The translations under genes were made by a program, and so were the position numbers. The notes under the pieces were generated by a model that had not been told where the DNA came from, did not search any database, and saw nothing but the letters and a program-made list of their open reading frames with translations. A stretch of DNA of 64,000 nt, taken from Poriferisodalis sp965215815. Its GTDB lineage: Bacteria; Actinomycetota; Acidimicrobiia; Acidimicrobiales; Poriferisodalaceae. This document shows positions 23,287 to 31,775 of the stretch, piece by piece (within the stretch, counting starts at the first letter, position 1; every line of letters begins with the position of its first letter). The stretch is from assembly GCF_965215815.1 (NCBI RefSeq), contig NZ_CBDCEO010000013.1, forward strand, positions 620,001 to 684,000, in the 5' to 3' direction.

Positions 23287-23588
23287 TTCTCGACGCCGGC
23301 TTCCTGAATGGCGCTATTTCGCATGTTGGACCGCCACGGTGGCGCTACGTTGTCGCCATGGCGAGCATCCAGGTGAAGAGCGTGCCGAGTGACGTGCACC
23401 AGACGCTGCGGCAACGTGCGGTGGGGGCAGGCCAGTCGCTGCAGGAGTACTTGCTGCAGCTGCTCTGCGAGCAAGCGCGCACTCCGACGCTCGCCGAAGT
23501 GCTCGAGCGTGCTGGCGGACGAGCCGGCGGCAACATCGGGCAAGCTGAGGCGGTCGAGGCTGTGCGTGCCGATCGCGACTCGCGATGA
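23283..23588 (+). pseudogene. Eight-codon PIN-toxin remnant fused in frame to a downstream antitoxin
   Basis: From GTG 23283 the frame reads MILDAGFL (toxin N-terminus), then a linker NGAISHVGPPRWRYVV, then runs in frame into the FitA-like antitoxin that starts at 23358. Both starts could be used. The fused form would carry 25 extra residues. Confidence 0.6.
23358..23588 (+). CDS. FitA/VapB-type antitoxin
   Basis: 76 residues. The N-terminal ribbon-helix-helix is MASIQVKSVPSDVHQTLRQR followed by GQSLQEYLLQLLCEQA, typical of FitA-like antitoxins. The acidic C-terminal tail should bind the PIN partner. Its TGA overlaps the toxin ATG (ATGA). It is unrelated in sequence to the repeated antitoxin family of this region. 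Confidence 0.85.
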   Translation: MASIQVKSVPSDVHQTLRQRAVGAGQSLQEYLLQLLCEQARTPTLAEVLERAGGRAGGNIGQAEAVEAVRADRDSR

Positions 23589-23974
23589 TCGTGGCCGATG
23601 CCAGCACAGTGGTACTTGCGCTCGGCGATGACGGATCTGACGGCGACGCAGCCCGGCAGCGGCTCAGCGGCGAACGCATTGTCGTGCCCGAATTGCTCGA
23701 CGTGGAAGTGGTGTCGGCATGGCGCAAGCACGAAGCCGCCGGCCGAATCGATGCGAGACGCGCTGAGCTGGCCCGTCGAGATCTGCGGGACCTCCCGATC
23801 GAACGCATCTCGCATCGCAGCCTCATGGAGCGCTGCTGGGAATTGCGGGCGAACGTGACCATGTACGACGCCGTCTATGTCGCACTCGCCGAAGCGTTGG
23901 ACGCGCCGCTCGTCACTGCCGATGCGAAGCTCGCCGGCGCCCCCGGCATCGACTGCAGCATCGAGCTGATCTAG
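23585..23974 (+). CDS. VapC/FitB-type PIN ribonuclease toxin, intact
   Basis: 129 residues with full PIN layout: Asp5 in VADASTV, Glu41 in LLDVEVVSAW, and the C-terminal MYDAVYVALAEALDAPLVTA ending in DAK. It cleaves RNA and is neutralised by the protein encoded just upstream, with which it overlaps by 4 bp. It is one of only two complete PIN toxins in the region. Confidence 0.88.
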   Translation: MIVADASTVVLALGDDGSDGDAARQRLSGERIVVPELLDVEVVSAWRKHEAAGRIDARRAELARRDLRDLPIERISHRSLMERCWELRANVTMYDAVYVALAEALDAPLVTADAKLAGAPGIDCSIELI

Positions 23975-24034
23975 GGCCATCGGACACAGGGGATCGCCGC
24001 GCCCGGTGACGGCCTGGCTGCAAGAATCCCGTTC

Positions 24035-24445
24035 GTGACAGATGGACCTAGGTGGCCGCACGGAGGTGCGCGTCTCAACGAGGAAGCCGCCAGGCCGATT
24101 CGGCGCATTGGCGCCCGTTTCGTGGAATCAGCGATTCTGTCTCTGTCCTACCTGTTCTGGTACATCGTGATCGTCTACTTCATCTGGTGGCTCATCGCGC
24201 TGGCACGAGGGCAGACACCGGGCAAGCAGATCTTCGGACTGGTCGCCGTGAAATCCGACGGGACGCGGTTCGGCTGGGGCCGGATGTTCGTCCGCGAGGT
24301 CTTCAAGGAGATCTACTGGGCCGTCACCCTTGGGCTCGGCGTCGTCATCGACCTCATACTCCTGGTGTTGAGCGACCAACACCGCACCGTGGCCGACCGG
24401 GTCACGGGCAGCACCATCGTCCATGTCTCGACGCTGCAGTCGTAG
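24035..24445 (+). CDS. RDD-family membrane protein
   Basis: 136 residues with two or three membrane segments (about 34-58 and 90-112) and RDD features: GQTPGKQIFGLVAVKSDG between the helices and LSDQHRTVADRVTGSTIV at the end. Its function is unknown, with transport or stress roles suggested in the family. It starts at GTG. It marks the right border of the toxin-antitoxin block. Confidence 0.8.
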   Translation: MTDGPRWPHGGARLNEEAARPIRRIGARFVESAILSLSYLFWYIVIVYFIWWLIALARGQTPGKQIFGLVAVKSDGTRFGWGRMFVREVFKEIYWAVTLGLGVVIDLILLVLSDQHRTVADRVTGSTIVHVSTLQS

Positions 24446-24526
24446 ACGACCCGGCTCTGCTCGTCCGGGCCCGAATTCTGCCCGCAACCATCATGGCTGT
24501 GACACCCCCTTCATACGTTGCGTCAC

Positions 24527-25576
24527 ATGACTACAACCACACCTCAACTCATTCCGATCATTCCCCGCTATGGCTCCGACAAGCGTCCGGCTCGGTTGGT
24601 CAACGGCGCAGACGATGCGGTGCATGCCTGCCTCGCCCAAGGCGAGCCACTCGAGTGGCCGGATCTGGTAGCTCGGGCGTGTGACGAGATGCTGGCGCGC
24701 TGCACGGGATCCCGCGTCACTGCTCGGCCAGGCGGCCGGCAGTCGCGCCCGGTGAAGCGCGCTGCCCGGTCACCGGACGGCGACCGTCGCATCTGCATGG
24801 CGGCGGAACTCCTAGGGACGCTCGTGACCCGGGTCGCCTCGTGCTCGGTGGTCGACGAACTCTGCCGAGCCGCGTTTCCGGGCTGGTGGGACGCCGCGCT
24901 CGACGACTATGCCGCCGACACTGGCGAGCCCGGGACACCTGATCCGGTCCTGTATGACCACGAGGTGCCTCTCGCCTCAATCAAGGCGTCGGAGGGGCCG
25001 TGGCCTGCCGGCCTCGATGTCGCTTGCCTCGAAGTGAGCAATTTCGCGCATCTCGTCGGTGCCGCCAGCTCGAATGGGCTCGCCCTCGCGCACACCGCGC
25101 CTGGCCCGGTGGTGTGGCCTCCGCCGGAGGATTCTCAGGCGGTGAGGACGACCCGACAAGAACTCCGCAAGACCCTCACCCAGACCACGACCAGCCAGCA
25201 GGAGCACACTGAGATGCTCTTCTCCTGCTTGAGCGCACGCGACGATCCGGACTCGCCAGATCCCATTCAAGCCGAGATCGACCAGGTGAACGCTTCGTTG
25301 CGGGAGTGGGACGAGAAGGTCCTGCCGGTCGCACGGCGTCTGGCTACCGCCACCTACGCCCAAGCCTGGGAATGGACCAGCTCTGACCCGCAACGATGGG
25401 ACCCGGGTGTCATCGCGTACGCGTATGCCGAGGCGTACCTGTCGGTTTACGACCTTCGCCAAGTCACCGACATCTGCGACATGACGAGTGCTGCGTGCCG
25501 CAGCTACGCCTGGTGGTGGTGCCACGACCGCACACTCGACCTGTCCGGACTACGTGAGTTGGCAGTCTCGTGGTAG
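24527..25576 (+). CDS. Unrecognised 349-residue soluble protein
   Basis: Starts MTTTTPQLIPIIPRYGSDKR. It is Trp- and Ala-rich with a helical C-terminal half (YAEAYLSVYDLRQVTDICDM, then YAWWWCHDRTLDL), no signal peptide and no membrane segments. I do not recognise a family. The ATG at 24527 is preferred over a TTG at 24518. A TACGTT -10-like box lies 7 nt before the ATG, so it may be leaderless. It stands alone between the RDD gene and an oxidoreductase. Confidence 0.6.
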   Translation: MTTTTPQLIPIIPRYGSDKRPARLVNGADDAVHACLAQGEPLEWPDLVARACDEMLARCTGSRVTARPGGRQSRPVKRAARSPDGDRRICMAAELLGTLVTRVASCSVVDELCRAAFPGWWDAALDDYAADTGEPGTPDPVLYDHEVPLASIKASEGPWPAGLDVACLEVSNFAHLVGAASSNGLALAHTAPGPVVWPPPEDSQAVRTTRQELRKTLTQTTTSQQEHTEMLFSCLSARDDPDSPDPIQAEIDQVNASLREWDEKVLPVARRLATATYAQAWEWTSSDPQRWDPGVIAYAYAEAYLSVYDLRQVTDICDMTSAACRSYAWWWCHDRTLDLSGLRELAVSW

Positions 25577-25625
25577 TGCGGAACGTGTACCGGACGTCCG
25601 GCAAGAGAGCATCTACGTTGCACCC

Positions 25626-26804
25626 ATGTCGAACGTCGAGGTAGCGGTTGTCGGAAGAGGTCTGATCGGCAGCGCTGCTGCGAGACATCTTGCAGAGGCC
25701 GGGCGCTCCGTAGCGCTGATCGGACCTGGTGAACCGGCGGACTACGCAACCTCGGAGGGTCCGTTCGCGAGCCACTACGACGAGGGCCGCATTACGCGGA
25801 TGATTGATCCTGATCCCACCTGGTCCCAGCTTGCGATCCGATCGATCGCCAGGTACGCGGACATCGAGGAACGCTCGGGTGTGCCGTTTCATACCGGTGC
25901 CGGACTCGTCTACGCCTCGGCTGAGCCGCGAGCGGATCTCGCTCTCGCGCTGGAACTCGACGTCGACGCGCGTGAGGTCACGGCGACGGAGGTCGCTGAG
26001 CGCTTCGGGATCGCCATGTCGGGCGCGGAGACGATCATTCTCGAGTCCGCACCGGCCGGCCACATCAACCCGCGGCGCATGATCGTCGCTCAGAACCGGT
26101 TGGCGAGTGCAGCGGGCGGCGTGATCGTGGACGCGCCTGTCTCGGCGGCAGCACCGACACCCAACGGCGTGCAGCTAACCGTCGGGAACGACACGTTGCT
26201 CGCGGACCGTGTGCTCATGTGCACTGGGGCCTGGGCGGCTGAGCTCGTCGCGGTCGACTTGCCGCTTGAGCGCACACTCCGAACGATCCTGCTCACCGAG
26301 CTCGACGACGGCCCGACGCTTCCGAGCCTCATCTCTCGGGCCGAGACCGATTCCGACCGTGACGTCTACTGGGTTCCGCCGGTTCGATTCCCGGACGGGC
26401 GAACCATGTTGAAGATCGGCGGCTACGACCGCTCCGTCGGGTACGCCACCAACCCCGCCGATGTCGTGGCCTGGTTTCGCAGCGGCGGGAGCCCCACCGA
26501 GGCCGATGGACTCGAGGACCGGCTGAGAGCGCTCCTGCCCGACCGGACGATCCGCTCCCGAGACATGAAGCCCTGCGTGGTCACGGACACCCCGCACGGT
26601 CTCCCGTGGATCGACTGGATCGATGATCGCGTCGCGGTCGCAATCGGCGGTTGCGGTTCGGCGGCGAAGTCGGCCGATGAGATCGGGCGACTGGCGGGGA
26701 CGCTGTTCGCCGACGAAGGTTGGACCGACCCGGTACTCAAGCTCGCGTCATTCACGCCGTCGGAAAACGATGCCGCGTTGACCGGGCGCTTTCCCTACGG
26801 TTGA
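25626..26804 (+). CDS. FAD-dependent oxidoreductase of the DAO/sarcosine-oxidase type
   Basis: 392 residues. The N-terminal Rossmann FAD motif is VAVVGRGLIGSAAARHLAEA, followed by a DAO-type substrate domain and a C-terminal FAD contact GGCGSAAKSADEIGRLAG. The segments YWVPPVRFPDGRTMLKIGGY and DTPHGLPWIDWID follow monomeric sarcosine oxidase or N-methyl amino-acid oxidase relatives. It probably oxidises a secondary or tertiary amine, releasing H2O2. The nearby gamma-butyrobetaine-hydroxylase-like gene makes methylated amines plausible substrates, but this is inferred. Confidence 0.82.
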   Translation: MSNVEVAVVGRGLIGSAAARHLAEAGRSVALIGPGEPADYATSEGPFASHYDEGRITRMIDPDPTWSQLAIRSIARYADIEERSGVPFHTGAGLVYASAEPRADLALALELDVDAREVTATEVAERFGIAMSGAETIILESAPAGHINPRRMIVAQNRLASAAGGVIVDAPVSAAAPTPNGVQLTVGNDTLLADRVLMCTGAWAAELVAVDLPLERTLRTILLTELDDGPTLPSLISRAETDSDRDVYWVPPVRFPDGRTMLKIGGYDRSVGYATNPADVVAWFRSGGSPTEADGLEDRLRALLPDRTIRSRDMKPCVVTDTPHGLPWIDWIDDRVAVAIGGCGSAAKSADEIGRLAGTLFADEGWTDPVLKLASFTPSENDAALTGRFPYG

Positions 26805-26808
26805 CGAC

Positions 26809-26985
26809 GTGAGTGCGACACAAGGGGAATCACCAACCGAACCGGCTGCCGTTGATCTGCGACCGCGATGGATGAGCCGCGAACGCTTCATCCGCGAGGT
26901 TCTGGCCCATCAAGCAGACGCTGGATTGTCCGATTACTTGGCGGACCTCGCCCGCGAGACGACCGACGACCTGCAGTGGTGCTGA
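26809..26985 (+). CDS. Small 58-residue protein downstream of the DAO oxidoreductase
   Basis: The GTG lies 4 bp after the oxidoreductase stop, and the frame runs 58 codons (MSATQGESPTEPAAVDLRPR, then WMSRERFIREVLAHQADAGL). The predicted protein is helical with normal codon usage, so it is likely real and co-transcribed. No family is recognised. Confidence 0.5.
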   Translation: MSATQGESPTEPAAVDLRPRWMSRERFIREVLAHQADAGLSDYLADLARETTDDLQWC

Positions 26986-27013
26986 ACCGCGGCCTTGCGG
27001 GCTTGTGGGTCCG

Positions 27014-27394
27014 CTAAGCGCCGAGGGGCTCCATCAACTCGATGCGGTTGCCGAAGGGGTCGTCGACGTAGACGCGGTCGTAGCCCTCGAGGGGGTCGTC
27101 GTCGCGGACGGGCACGCCGGCGGCTCGAAGGCGCTCGACGAGTGCAGGCAGGTCGCTGACCAGCAGGGCAGGGTGGGCTTTGCAGGCGGGGTGGAACGGG
27201 CCATCGGTTGGCTGCTCGACGCCAAGGTGGATCTTGACGGTGTCACTCTCGAACCAGCAGCCACCTCGGGCTTCGAGGTGAGGCGGCTTGGGAACCCGCG
27301 GTAGGCCGAGCAGGCCCTCGTAGAACGCTTGGGCGGCAGTCTCCTCGCCAGCGGGCATTGCGAGCTGCACGTGGTCGATGGCGACGATCTTCAC
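27014..27394 (-). CDS. VOC/glyoxalase-like protein
   Basis: 126 residues with the paired beta-alpha-beta-beta-beta units of the vicinal oxygen chelate fold: IDHVQLAMPAGEETAAQAFY at the start and DRVYVDDPFGNRIELMEP at the end. The His of DHVQ, the His of KIHLG and the final Glu can form a metal site. The substrate is unknown. It is transcribed opposite to the catabolic operon that starts 95 bp away. Confidence 0.85.
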   Translation of the reverse strand: MKIVAIDHVQLAMPAGEETAAQAFYEGLLGLPRVPKPPHLEARGGCWFESDTVKIHLGVEQPTDGPFHPACKAHPALLVSDLPALVERLRAAGVPVRDDDPLEGYDRVYVDDPFGNRIELMEPLGA

Positions 27395-27488
27395 CCGGCG
27401 GCTCTCTGGTCAGGGACGGGCGGGCCGCCGGCGTCACACCCATGAGACATGCTGCAAGCCTGCCCTATGGGAACGCTGAGGAGGCACC

Positions 27489-28220
27489 GTGAGCAGTGTG
27501 GTGGTGACGGGGGCGAGCTCGGGGATCGGCGAGGCGATCGCCCGGCGGTTCGTGGCTGACGGCTGGTCGGTGCTGACGGGGAGCCGGAGCGCGCCCGATC
27601 TCGACGGTGCCGAGTGGCTGCGCACCGATGTCGCGGACCCTGCGGGGGCCGACGCGCTAGTGGCCGCAGCCGTCGAGCAGTTCGGGTCGCTGGACGTGGT
27701 GGTCAACAACGCCGGCGTGCAGGTCGAGAAGACCGTTGCCGACACCACCGACGAGGAGTTCGATCACGTCATCGACGTCAACGTGCGGGGCGTGTTCAAC
27801 ATGTGCCGTGCTGGCGTGCGCCAGATGGCCGGCCAACCCGACGGCGGCGTGATCATCAACATCGGCTCGGTGGCGGCAACTCATGCCGACGCCGGCATGG
27901 CCGTCTACAACGCCTCGAAGGGTGCCGTCGAAGCCCTCACCCGAGCCGTCGCGGTCGACCACGGGCACCAGGGCATCCGCTGCGTTGCAGTTAGTCCCGG
28001 CTGGATCGCAACTGCTCTTGCTGACGCCGTGTTCGACCTCGAAGCGGACCCTGACGCGGCCCGTCAAGCCGCCATCGGCCGCCATCCTGTTGGCCGGCTC
28101 GGCACTCCCGACGACGTCGCCGAGGTCGTCGCCTGGCTGGCGGGGCCAGCGGCCCGCTTCATCTCAGGCAGCGTGTTTACTGTGGACGGTGGCCTCACTG
28201 CACAGAGCCCCATCGGATGA
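27489..28220 (+). CDS. SDR-family NAD(P)-dependent oxidoreductase, first gene of AcnX cluster
   Basis: 243 residues. Cofactor motif TGASSGIG, NNAG, the catalytic Ser of NIGSVAA, and YNASK (Tyr/Lys) are present. It is a classical short-chain dehydrogenase of about 250 residues. A strong ribosome binding site GAGGAGG precedes the GTG. It opens a run of plus-strand genes reaching 34.7 kb and is probably an alcohol or hydroxy-acid dehydrogenase step of that pathway. Confidence 0.88.
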   Translation: MSSVVVTGASSGIGEAIARRFVADGWSVLTGSRSAPDLDGAEWLRTDVADPAGADALVAAAVEQFGSLDVVVNNAGVQVEKTVADTTDEEFDHVIDVNVRGVFNMCRAGVRQMAGQPDGGVIINIGSVAATHADAGMAVYNASKGAVEALTRAVAVDHGHQGIRCVAVSPGWIATALADAVFDLEADPDAARQAAIGRHPVGRLGTPDDVAEVVAWLAGPAARFISGSVFTVDGGLTAQSPIG

Positions 28221-28301
28221 CGTTCGAGCGGCCGAGACGTGTGATCACGTGGCGCCAAGCGCCATACAGGGCCGGGGGCTCGGACGGGACCAAGAGCTGA
28301 C

Positions 28302-29522
28302 ATGTCGGGTAGCACGTCGGTGATACCCGTCCGCCAGCCGTGCCCCGTTGCCGCGGTCGAAGCGTTGATCGTCTCGGTGCCCGCGATGGGCAACGCCTTC
28401 GCCGAAGGCTCCGAGGAGACCCTGCTGGTCAAGGTCATCGACGAAGACGGACGTGTCGGAATCGGCGAATCGGTCTGCACGCCAGCGGTCGTCAAAGCGA
28501 TGATCGACCAGCGCACCATCCACTTCTGGAGCCAGGGCATCAAGGACGTGGTGGTTGGTGCCGACCCGATCGAGGCGGCCGCTCTCTATGACCGGGCGTA
28601 CCACGGCAGCTTCTACCACGGGCGCCGCGGCACCTACATCCAGGCCTACTCAGCGGTGGACATCGCGCTCTACGACCTGGCCGGCCGCCAGCTCGGCCTG
28701 CCGGTGTACAAGCTGCTTGGCGGGGCCCGGACCGAGCGCATCCGGCCGTATGCCACCTGCTACCCGGGCGACATCTACGACGGGCCGATGAGCGCAGTGC
28801 TCGACGAGATCACTCGTCAGGCCGCCATTGCCGTTGACCAGGGCCTCACAGCGGTGAAGGTGCCGGTGCTGTTCGGCGCTGAAGTGCCTGACCGGGGCAT
28901 CGTCGAGTTCGTCCGCACCTGCCGCACCTCGCTCGGGGATGACCTGACGATCGCCCTCGACTTCGGCTACCGCTGGTGGGACTGGCACGACGCCGCTTGG
29001 ACGCTGCGGCGCATTGAAGATTTCGACATCGCCTTTGCCGAGGCGCCGTTGCGCCACGACGACCTGGCCGGTCACGCCCGCCTCGCAGCGGTGTCGCCCC
29101 TGCGGATCGGCGGCGCCGAGTTCGCAGCGGGCCGCTGGGAGGTACGTGAATGGCTGACCACCGGCGGCGTGTCCTTAGTCCAGCCCGGCGTCAGCCGAGC
29201 GGGCGGCTTCACCGAGCTGATGCGCATCGCCGAGCTGTGCGAGCTGCACGGCGCCCAGCTCATCCCGCACAGCTTCGCCACCGGCATCACCGACGTCGCC
29301 AACTTCCATCTCCAGGCGGCAGCCCTGACGATTCCGATGGTCGAGTTCCGGTCGTCGCGCCTCGGCCCCTCTCGACTGCGCACCGAGCTGGTGCACCCGC
29401 CCGAGCCCGAGATCGTCGACGGGTACGCGGCGCTGCCCACCGGGCCCGGGCTTGGCGTGGAGCTGAATGACGAGCTGGTGGCGGCGCACACGCTGGACGC
29501 CGCCAGCGGCGGGAGCGACTGA
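28302..29522 (+). CDS. Mandelate racemase/muconate lactonizing enzyme family protein
   Basis: 406-residue enolase-superfamily enzyme. Metal ligands Asp220 (ALDFGY), Glu247 (AEAPL) and Glu273 (GGAEF) are in place, as are Lys186 (VKVP) and His323 (IPHSF). The second residue of the usual Lys-x-Lys/His/Arg pair is Pro188, and the Asp of the usual Asp-His dyad (QPD in relatives) is Gly296 (QPGVSRAGG). It may therefore catalyse an unusual epimerisation or dehydration of a carboxylate. It sits between an SDR and a dioxygenase in a tight operon. Confidence 0.88.
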   Translation: MSGSTSVIPVRQPCPVAAVEALIVSVPAMGNAFAEGSEETLLVKVIDEDGRVGIGESVCTPAVVKAMIDQRTIHFWSQGIKDVVVGADPIEAAALYDRAYHGSFYHGRRGTYIQAYSAVDIALYDLAGRQLGLPVYKLLGGARTERIRPYATCYPGDIYDGPMSAVLDEITRQAAIAVDQGLTAVKVPVLFGAEVPDRGIVEFVRTCRTSLGDDLTIALDFGYRWWDWHDAAWTLRRIEDFDIAFAEAPLRHDDLAGHARLAAVSPLRIGGAEFAAGRWEVREWLTTGGVSLVQPGVSRAGGFTELMRIAELCELHGAQLIPHSFATGITDVANFHLQAAALTIPMVEFRSSRLGPSRLRTELVHPPEPEIVDGYAALPTGPGLGVELNDELVAAHTLDAASGGSD

Positions 29523-29525
29523 GCG

Positions 29526-30788
29526 GTGAACGAACCGTCGACTGCAGCGTCGACGACACATGGCGCCGTTGGCGACATCACCACCCACAACCCGCACCTC
29601 GGCAACCGACTCGGCATCGCCGAAGCACCCGTGGTGACGAGCGCAATCATCGACGAGCGGCGGGTGCATGTCCAGTTCTCGAATGGCCAAAGCCGCGCAT
29701 TCGCCGGCCAGTGGCTGCGGCACTGCTGCTGGTGTCCCGAGTGCGGCAACCCCGCCGACGGCATTCGCTTCACGACCGTGACGAGCTTCCCATCAGACAT
29801 CGCGCCAACCCGGTCCGAAGCCGTCGACGGTGATCTGGAGCTCACGTGGCCCGACGGCCATCGTTCGACCTACGGCAGCGACTGGCTCGCCGCCAACGCC
29901 TACGACAAAGAGGCCCGCCAACGGCGAGCCGCGTGGCAGCCGATCACGTGGCGAGCAGAGCTGTCGGACCGCTTCCCCACCGTCGAGTGGGACGACGCCA
30001 GCGACGGCGGCCCCGGCCAGCTGCGCGCGTACCGGTTGCTGCGCGACTACGGCATCGTGCGCATCGCGAACCTCGGCACCGAGCCCGAGCAAACCGAGCA
30101 GCTCGCCAACCTCGTCGGCCCGATCCACGAGACCACCGTCTATGGCCGCATCTACGACGTGCGGGCCGAGCCGGTAGCGAAGCTGGGCGCCAAGACCGGC
30201 ATGGCTCAGGCGCCTCACATCGACGACGCCTTCTACTACTCCCCGCCCGGCATCGACATCTTTCACTGCCTGTCCAACACCGATGTCGGCGGCATGAGCA
30301 CCTACGTGGACGGCTTTGCCATCGCCGAGTCACTGCAGGCCGAAGAACCCGCTGCGTTCGAAGCGCTCACCACACTGCCGGTCACCCACGTGCGGCGTCA
30401 CCCTGGCGAGATCAACATGCGCAGCCGAAGCCCGCTCATCCGGCTCGACGAGTTCGGCCGCCCAAGCGGCATTCGCTACTTCGACCGGGCCCTCGGCCCG
30501 CTCGACGTGCCACCTGACGACATCGACCGGCTCTACGACGCCATCCGCGCCTTCAGCGACCGGATGGGGAGCCCTGAGTTCACCGCCACGATCCGGGTCG
30601 AGCCCGGCCAGGGCGTGCTCATCGACAACCATCGAGTCATGCACGGGCGCACTGCGTTTGATCCGGCCAGCGGCCGTCACATCCGGCTGTGCCACGTTCC
30701 CCGCGACGAGTTCCACGGCCGGCTGCGGGAGCTCGGCCTGCTACTTGACCCGTGGTCCCACGACCAATACTTGCCGCAGGGTTCGTGA
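29526..30788 (+). CDS. Gamma-butyrobetaine hydroxylase-like 2-oxoglutarate dioxygenase
   Basis: 420 residues. The N-terminal GBBH_N/DUF971 domain carries a zinc-type cluster HCCWCPEC (66-73), followed by a TauD/TfdA jelly-roll with iron ligands His231/Asp233 (PHIDD) and His373 (VMHGR), and Arg near the end for 2-oxoglutarate. This is the full layout of gamma-butyrobetaine or trimethyllysine hydroxylases. It starts 4 bp after the preceding stop. It probably hydroxylates a betaine or amino-acid-like substrate, making a hydroxyl that the SDRs can oxidise or AcnX can remove as water. The exact substrate is unknown. Confidence 0.88.
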   Translation: MNEPSTAASTTHGAVGDITTHNPHLGNRLGIAEAPVVTSAIIDERRVHVQFSNGQSRAFAGQWLRHCCWCPECGNPADGIRFTTVTSFPSDIAPTRSEAVDGDLELTWPDGHRSTYGSDWLAANAYDKEARQRRAAWQPITWRAELSDRFPTVEWDDASDGGPGQLRAYRLLRDYGIVRIANLGTEPEQTEQLANLVGPIHETTVYGRIYDVRAEPVAKLGAKTGMAQAPHIDDAFYYSPPGIDIFHCLSNTDVGGMSTYVDGFAIAESLQAEEPAAFEALTTLPVTHVRRHPGEINMRSRSPLIRLDEFGRPSGIRYFDRALGPLDVPPDDIDRLYDAIRAFSDRMGSPEFTATIRVEPGQGVLIDNHRVMHGRTAFDPASGRHIRLCHVPRDEFHGRLRELGLLLDPWSHDQYLPQGS

Positions 30789-30896
30789 GCGTGTCCCGGT
30801 CCGGCTCGGCCCACCCCGCCAACCGACGTCTCAGCACCCGCCGACACATGCCTCTACTGCGAACCGACACGGAGACTGCCCCATGAGGAGCGCCTC

Positions 30897-31658
30897 ATGA
30901 TCAGCGCCGATCTCACCGGCAAGCGGACCATCGTCACCGGCGGGGCCAGCGGCATCGGCCTCGGCGTGACCCGCACGTTCGCCGCGAACCGCAGCATGGT
31001 CGCCATTGCCGATCTGAACGCCGACCGACTCGCCGACACCGTGCGAACGCTGCAATCCGAAGGTCTCGACGTGTTTGGGGCTCCCTGTGACCTGCGCGAC
31101 AACGACTCCGTGGTTGCCATGGTGGAAGCCGCTGCTGACCGGATGGGCGGCGTCGACTACCTGCTCAACATCGCCGGACACCCGGTCACGCTCAAACCCA
31201 TCCCCGCCAGCGACCTCGACTCGCAGACAGAGGAGCTGTGGGCCGAAGCGCTGTCGATCAACCTGCTGTCGGCCTTCCGCACTGCCAAAGCGGCCGCGCC
31301 GTACCTGAAGGCATCCGGCGGTGCCATCGTGAACACGGCATCCATGTCAGGGTGGCGAGGCGGCGGCTCCAGCTCGCCCTACAGCGTCGCGAAAGGCGGG
31401 CTCATCACGCTCACCAAGGAGCTGGCACGCGGCCTCGCCCCCGAGGTGCGGGTGAATGCCATCTCCCCCAGCTACGTGCACCCCGACTCCACCAACTTCC
31501 CGATCCGCTGGGAGACCGTCTTCGAGGACTCCAAGTCGCTGCCGCTGGGTCGCCCCGGCACCGCCGCGGAGTACGCGGACGCGTGCCTGTTCCTGTGCGC
31601 CGGTGCCAGCTACATCACCGGCCAGACCATCCACGTCGACGGCGGCTGGAGTGCCTAG
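30897..31658 (+). CDS. SDR-family oxidoreductase
   Basis: 253 residues with TGGASGIG (cofactor), NIAG, catalytic Ser in NTASMSG and the YSVAK Tyr-Lys pair. A full classical SDR. It follows the dioxygenase after a 108-bp gap and is likely the dehydrogenase for the hydroxylated product. The shift from VNxxG to INLLSA before the catalytic serine is typical of the family. Confidence 0.87.
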   Translation: MISADLTGKRTIVTGGASGIGLGVTRTFAANRSMVAIADLNADRLADTVRTLQSEGLDVFGAPCDLRDNDSVVAMVEAAADRMGGVDYLLNIAGHPVTLKPIPASDLDSQTEELWAEALSINLLSAFRTAKAAAPYLKASGGAIVNTASMSGWRGGGSSSPYSVAKGGLITLTKELARGLAPEVRVNAISPSYVHPDSTNFPIRWETVFEDSKSLPLGRPGTAAEYADACLFLCAGASYITGQTIHVDGGWSA

Positions 31659-31775
31659 CTGCACGGCCCCACGGCCCCACGGCTCCACGGCCCCACGAAC
31701 AATGACAACCACACCGGCAGACAGCATCGAGCATCGGCACCAAACGCCGGCAACGAACAACGGAAACGCAGCCCA
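31659..31775. repeat. Short spacer with 9-bp tandem repeats
   Basis: Four copies of a CACGGC(C/T)CC unit at about 31663-31698 occupy the gap between the SDR and the racemase-like gene. No gene is present. Confidence 0.5.
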
